A stretch of 15,753 nt of DNA from an uncultured Lachnospiraceae bacterium (GTDB lineage Bacteria; Bacillota; Clostridia; Lachnospirales; Lachnospiraceae), in assembly GCA_910586125.1 (NCBI GenBank), contig CAJUHP010000039.1, positions 1 through 15,753 of the forward strand. The letters are read 5' to 3'. Under the pieces are notes generated by a model. It had not been told where the DNA came from, did not search any database, and saw nothing but the letters and a program-made list of their open reading frames with translations. Shown here piece after piece: positions 15,126 to 15,753 of the stretch. A program made the translations under genes and the position numbers. Numbering within the stretch: position 1 is the stretch's first letter; each line of letters opens with the position of its first letter.

Positions 15126-15297
15126 TTATGCGTCTGGCTCTTTGATAATAATTACTTGTAACTTTTTTGCTTCAAACAATGTTTTCTGCCTGTATTTTTG
15201 GCAGTAGAGAGGATCCTTTATCAGAACCGTATCCTCTCTAATTGTATTGCGAGTTTTGCTTCCGCAAACAGGACACCTCCCGTTTTTTCTATTTCAT
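15126..15297 (-). pseudogene. Relic of cysteine-rich KTR-domain protein gene
   Basis: Translating the minus strand from 15275 gives 49 residues beginning CPVCGSKTRN and ending VIIIKEPDA, the pattern of the small cysteine-rich KTR zinc-ribbon proteins (CPVCGNKTR...REDT...LYCPKCKQET...TVIKEPDAKTQSR) found on many Clostridia conjugative elements. Damage visible: no start codon in this frame after an upstream TGA at 15296; the likely original ATG (15297) is followed by AAA TAG and is out of frame by one base; the second zinc pair CPKC has become CQKY; and the KTQSR tail is cut by TAA, with T-Q-S still readable in the next frame. The family's function is unknown. It lies 28 bases after the FtsX-type permease stop. 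Confidence 0.75.
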
Positions 15298-15324
15298 AAT
15301 AAAACCTTTCTGAATCTTTATCTG

Positions 15325-15753
15325 TTAAATCAACGCATCATTCCGCAATGTTTCATTCAAGTCACACTGCAAAAGACGTTTTCCGCCAATATAATAAGCA
15401 AGTGCAACAAATAATACTATCGCAGCCGCAAATATCAAAATGGGCAGAATTGGGGCTTCCGACCAAACTACCATCGGGTCTAAATAGCTTGCTGTTACGG
15501 CAAATTGCACAAACAATACGGTAAACGGTAATGTAATCAAAAGTGGTTTCCCTGCTATCACAAATGCTTCAATAAAAAACATTTTTCTCATTTCCTGCGG
15601 TGTCAAGCCAATGGACATATATTGGGCAAATTCCCTCTTCCTTTGACGGAGAAATCCTAACGTATTTGAAAAGACATTCGCAATTCCAATCATGGCAAGC
15701 AATACACAAAAAGCTCCAAAAATCATTACCATGCCTTGGATTAAACTGTCATT
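15325..15753 (-). CDS. FtsX-family ABC transporter permease, C-terminal part only
   Basis: The frame is open to the right window edge (142 residues visible plus TAA at 15325); the N-terminus lies outside, so the ATG at 15732 is internal. Three hydrophobic segments (about residues 8-29, 62-82 and 98-120 of the visible part) surround the loop LRQRKREFAQYMSIGLT, the conserved cytoplasmic 'KR--F--Y-S-G-T/S' turn of FtsX-domain permeases after their penultimate block. Such permeases with a partner ATPase often confer peptide-antibiotic resistance or export in Firmicutes and are common cargo of conjugative elements. Codon choice (many TTA, ATA, AAT) is AT-richer than the genes to the left, which suggests transfer. 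The partner ATPase should be upstream, outside the window. Confidence 0.85.
   Translation of the reverse strand, partial: NDSLIQGMVMIFGAFCVLLAMIGIANVFSNTLGFLRQRKREFAQYMSIGLTPQEMRKMFFIEAFVIAGKPLLITLPFTVLFVQFAVTASYLDPMVVWSEAPILPILIFAAAIVLFVALAYYIGGKRLLQCDLNETLRNDALI

Overview
The window reads as chromosomal DNA of a Gram-positive gut-type Firmicute, most likely a Lachnospiraceae/Clostridia relative. The grounds are strong AGGAGG-type ribosome sites before nearly every gene, the typical clostridial lipobox, a 'putative ABC exporter'-type permease, a relic of the cysteine-rich KTR protein common on Clostridia mobile elements, and roughly balanced base composition with an AT-richer right end. No rRNA, tRNA, CRISPR array or intact insertion sequence is visible. 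Every gene I can support lies on the minus strand, so transcription runs from high to low coordinates.

Layout from right to left (order of transcription): (1) 15060-15753, an AT-richer, foreign-looking end holding the 3' part of an FtsX-family ABC permease, a decayed KTR-protein gene not previously callable as an ORF, and its hairpin. (2) 14954-7219, a five-gene operon with a sigma-A-like promoter and an intrinsic terminator: two maltose-type sugar ABC permeases, a large HlyD/MacA-like coiled-coil adaptor, a two-helix MacB-core protein, and a lipoprotein in which a beta-rich (propeller-like) N-terminal half is joined to a family-1 solute-binding half. Neither the importer-like part nor the MacAB-like part has its own ATPase. 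(3) 7141-3751, a P-type Ca2+-ATPase starting at TTG and a DedA-family membrane protein joined with a 1-base gap. (4) 3713-3014, an isochorismatase/nicotinamidase-family hydrolase behind a roughly 150-nt leader that folds into a nested stem structure with a competing alternative pairing. (5) 2908-1, an ABC ATPase, its putative exporter membrane subunit (ATGA overlap), and a secreted protein of tandem 35-residue Cys/Asp-Asn-Gly repeats cut by the window edge.

The most unusual content is the five-gene operon, which mixes sugar-importer membrane subunits and a binding lipoprotein with MacA- and MacB-like envelope proteins; I cannot match it to a named system. A plausible reading is an import or sensing complex with an envelope-spanning scaffold, energised by a shared MsmX/UgpC-type ATPase encoded elsewhere, but the substrate and even the direction of transport are inference. 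Second in interest is the structured leader before the hydrolase, which matches no riboswitch class I could recall.
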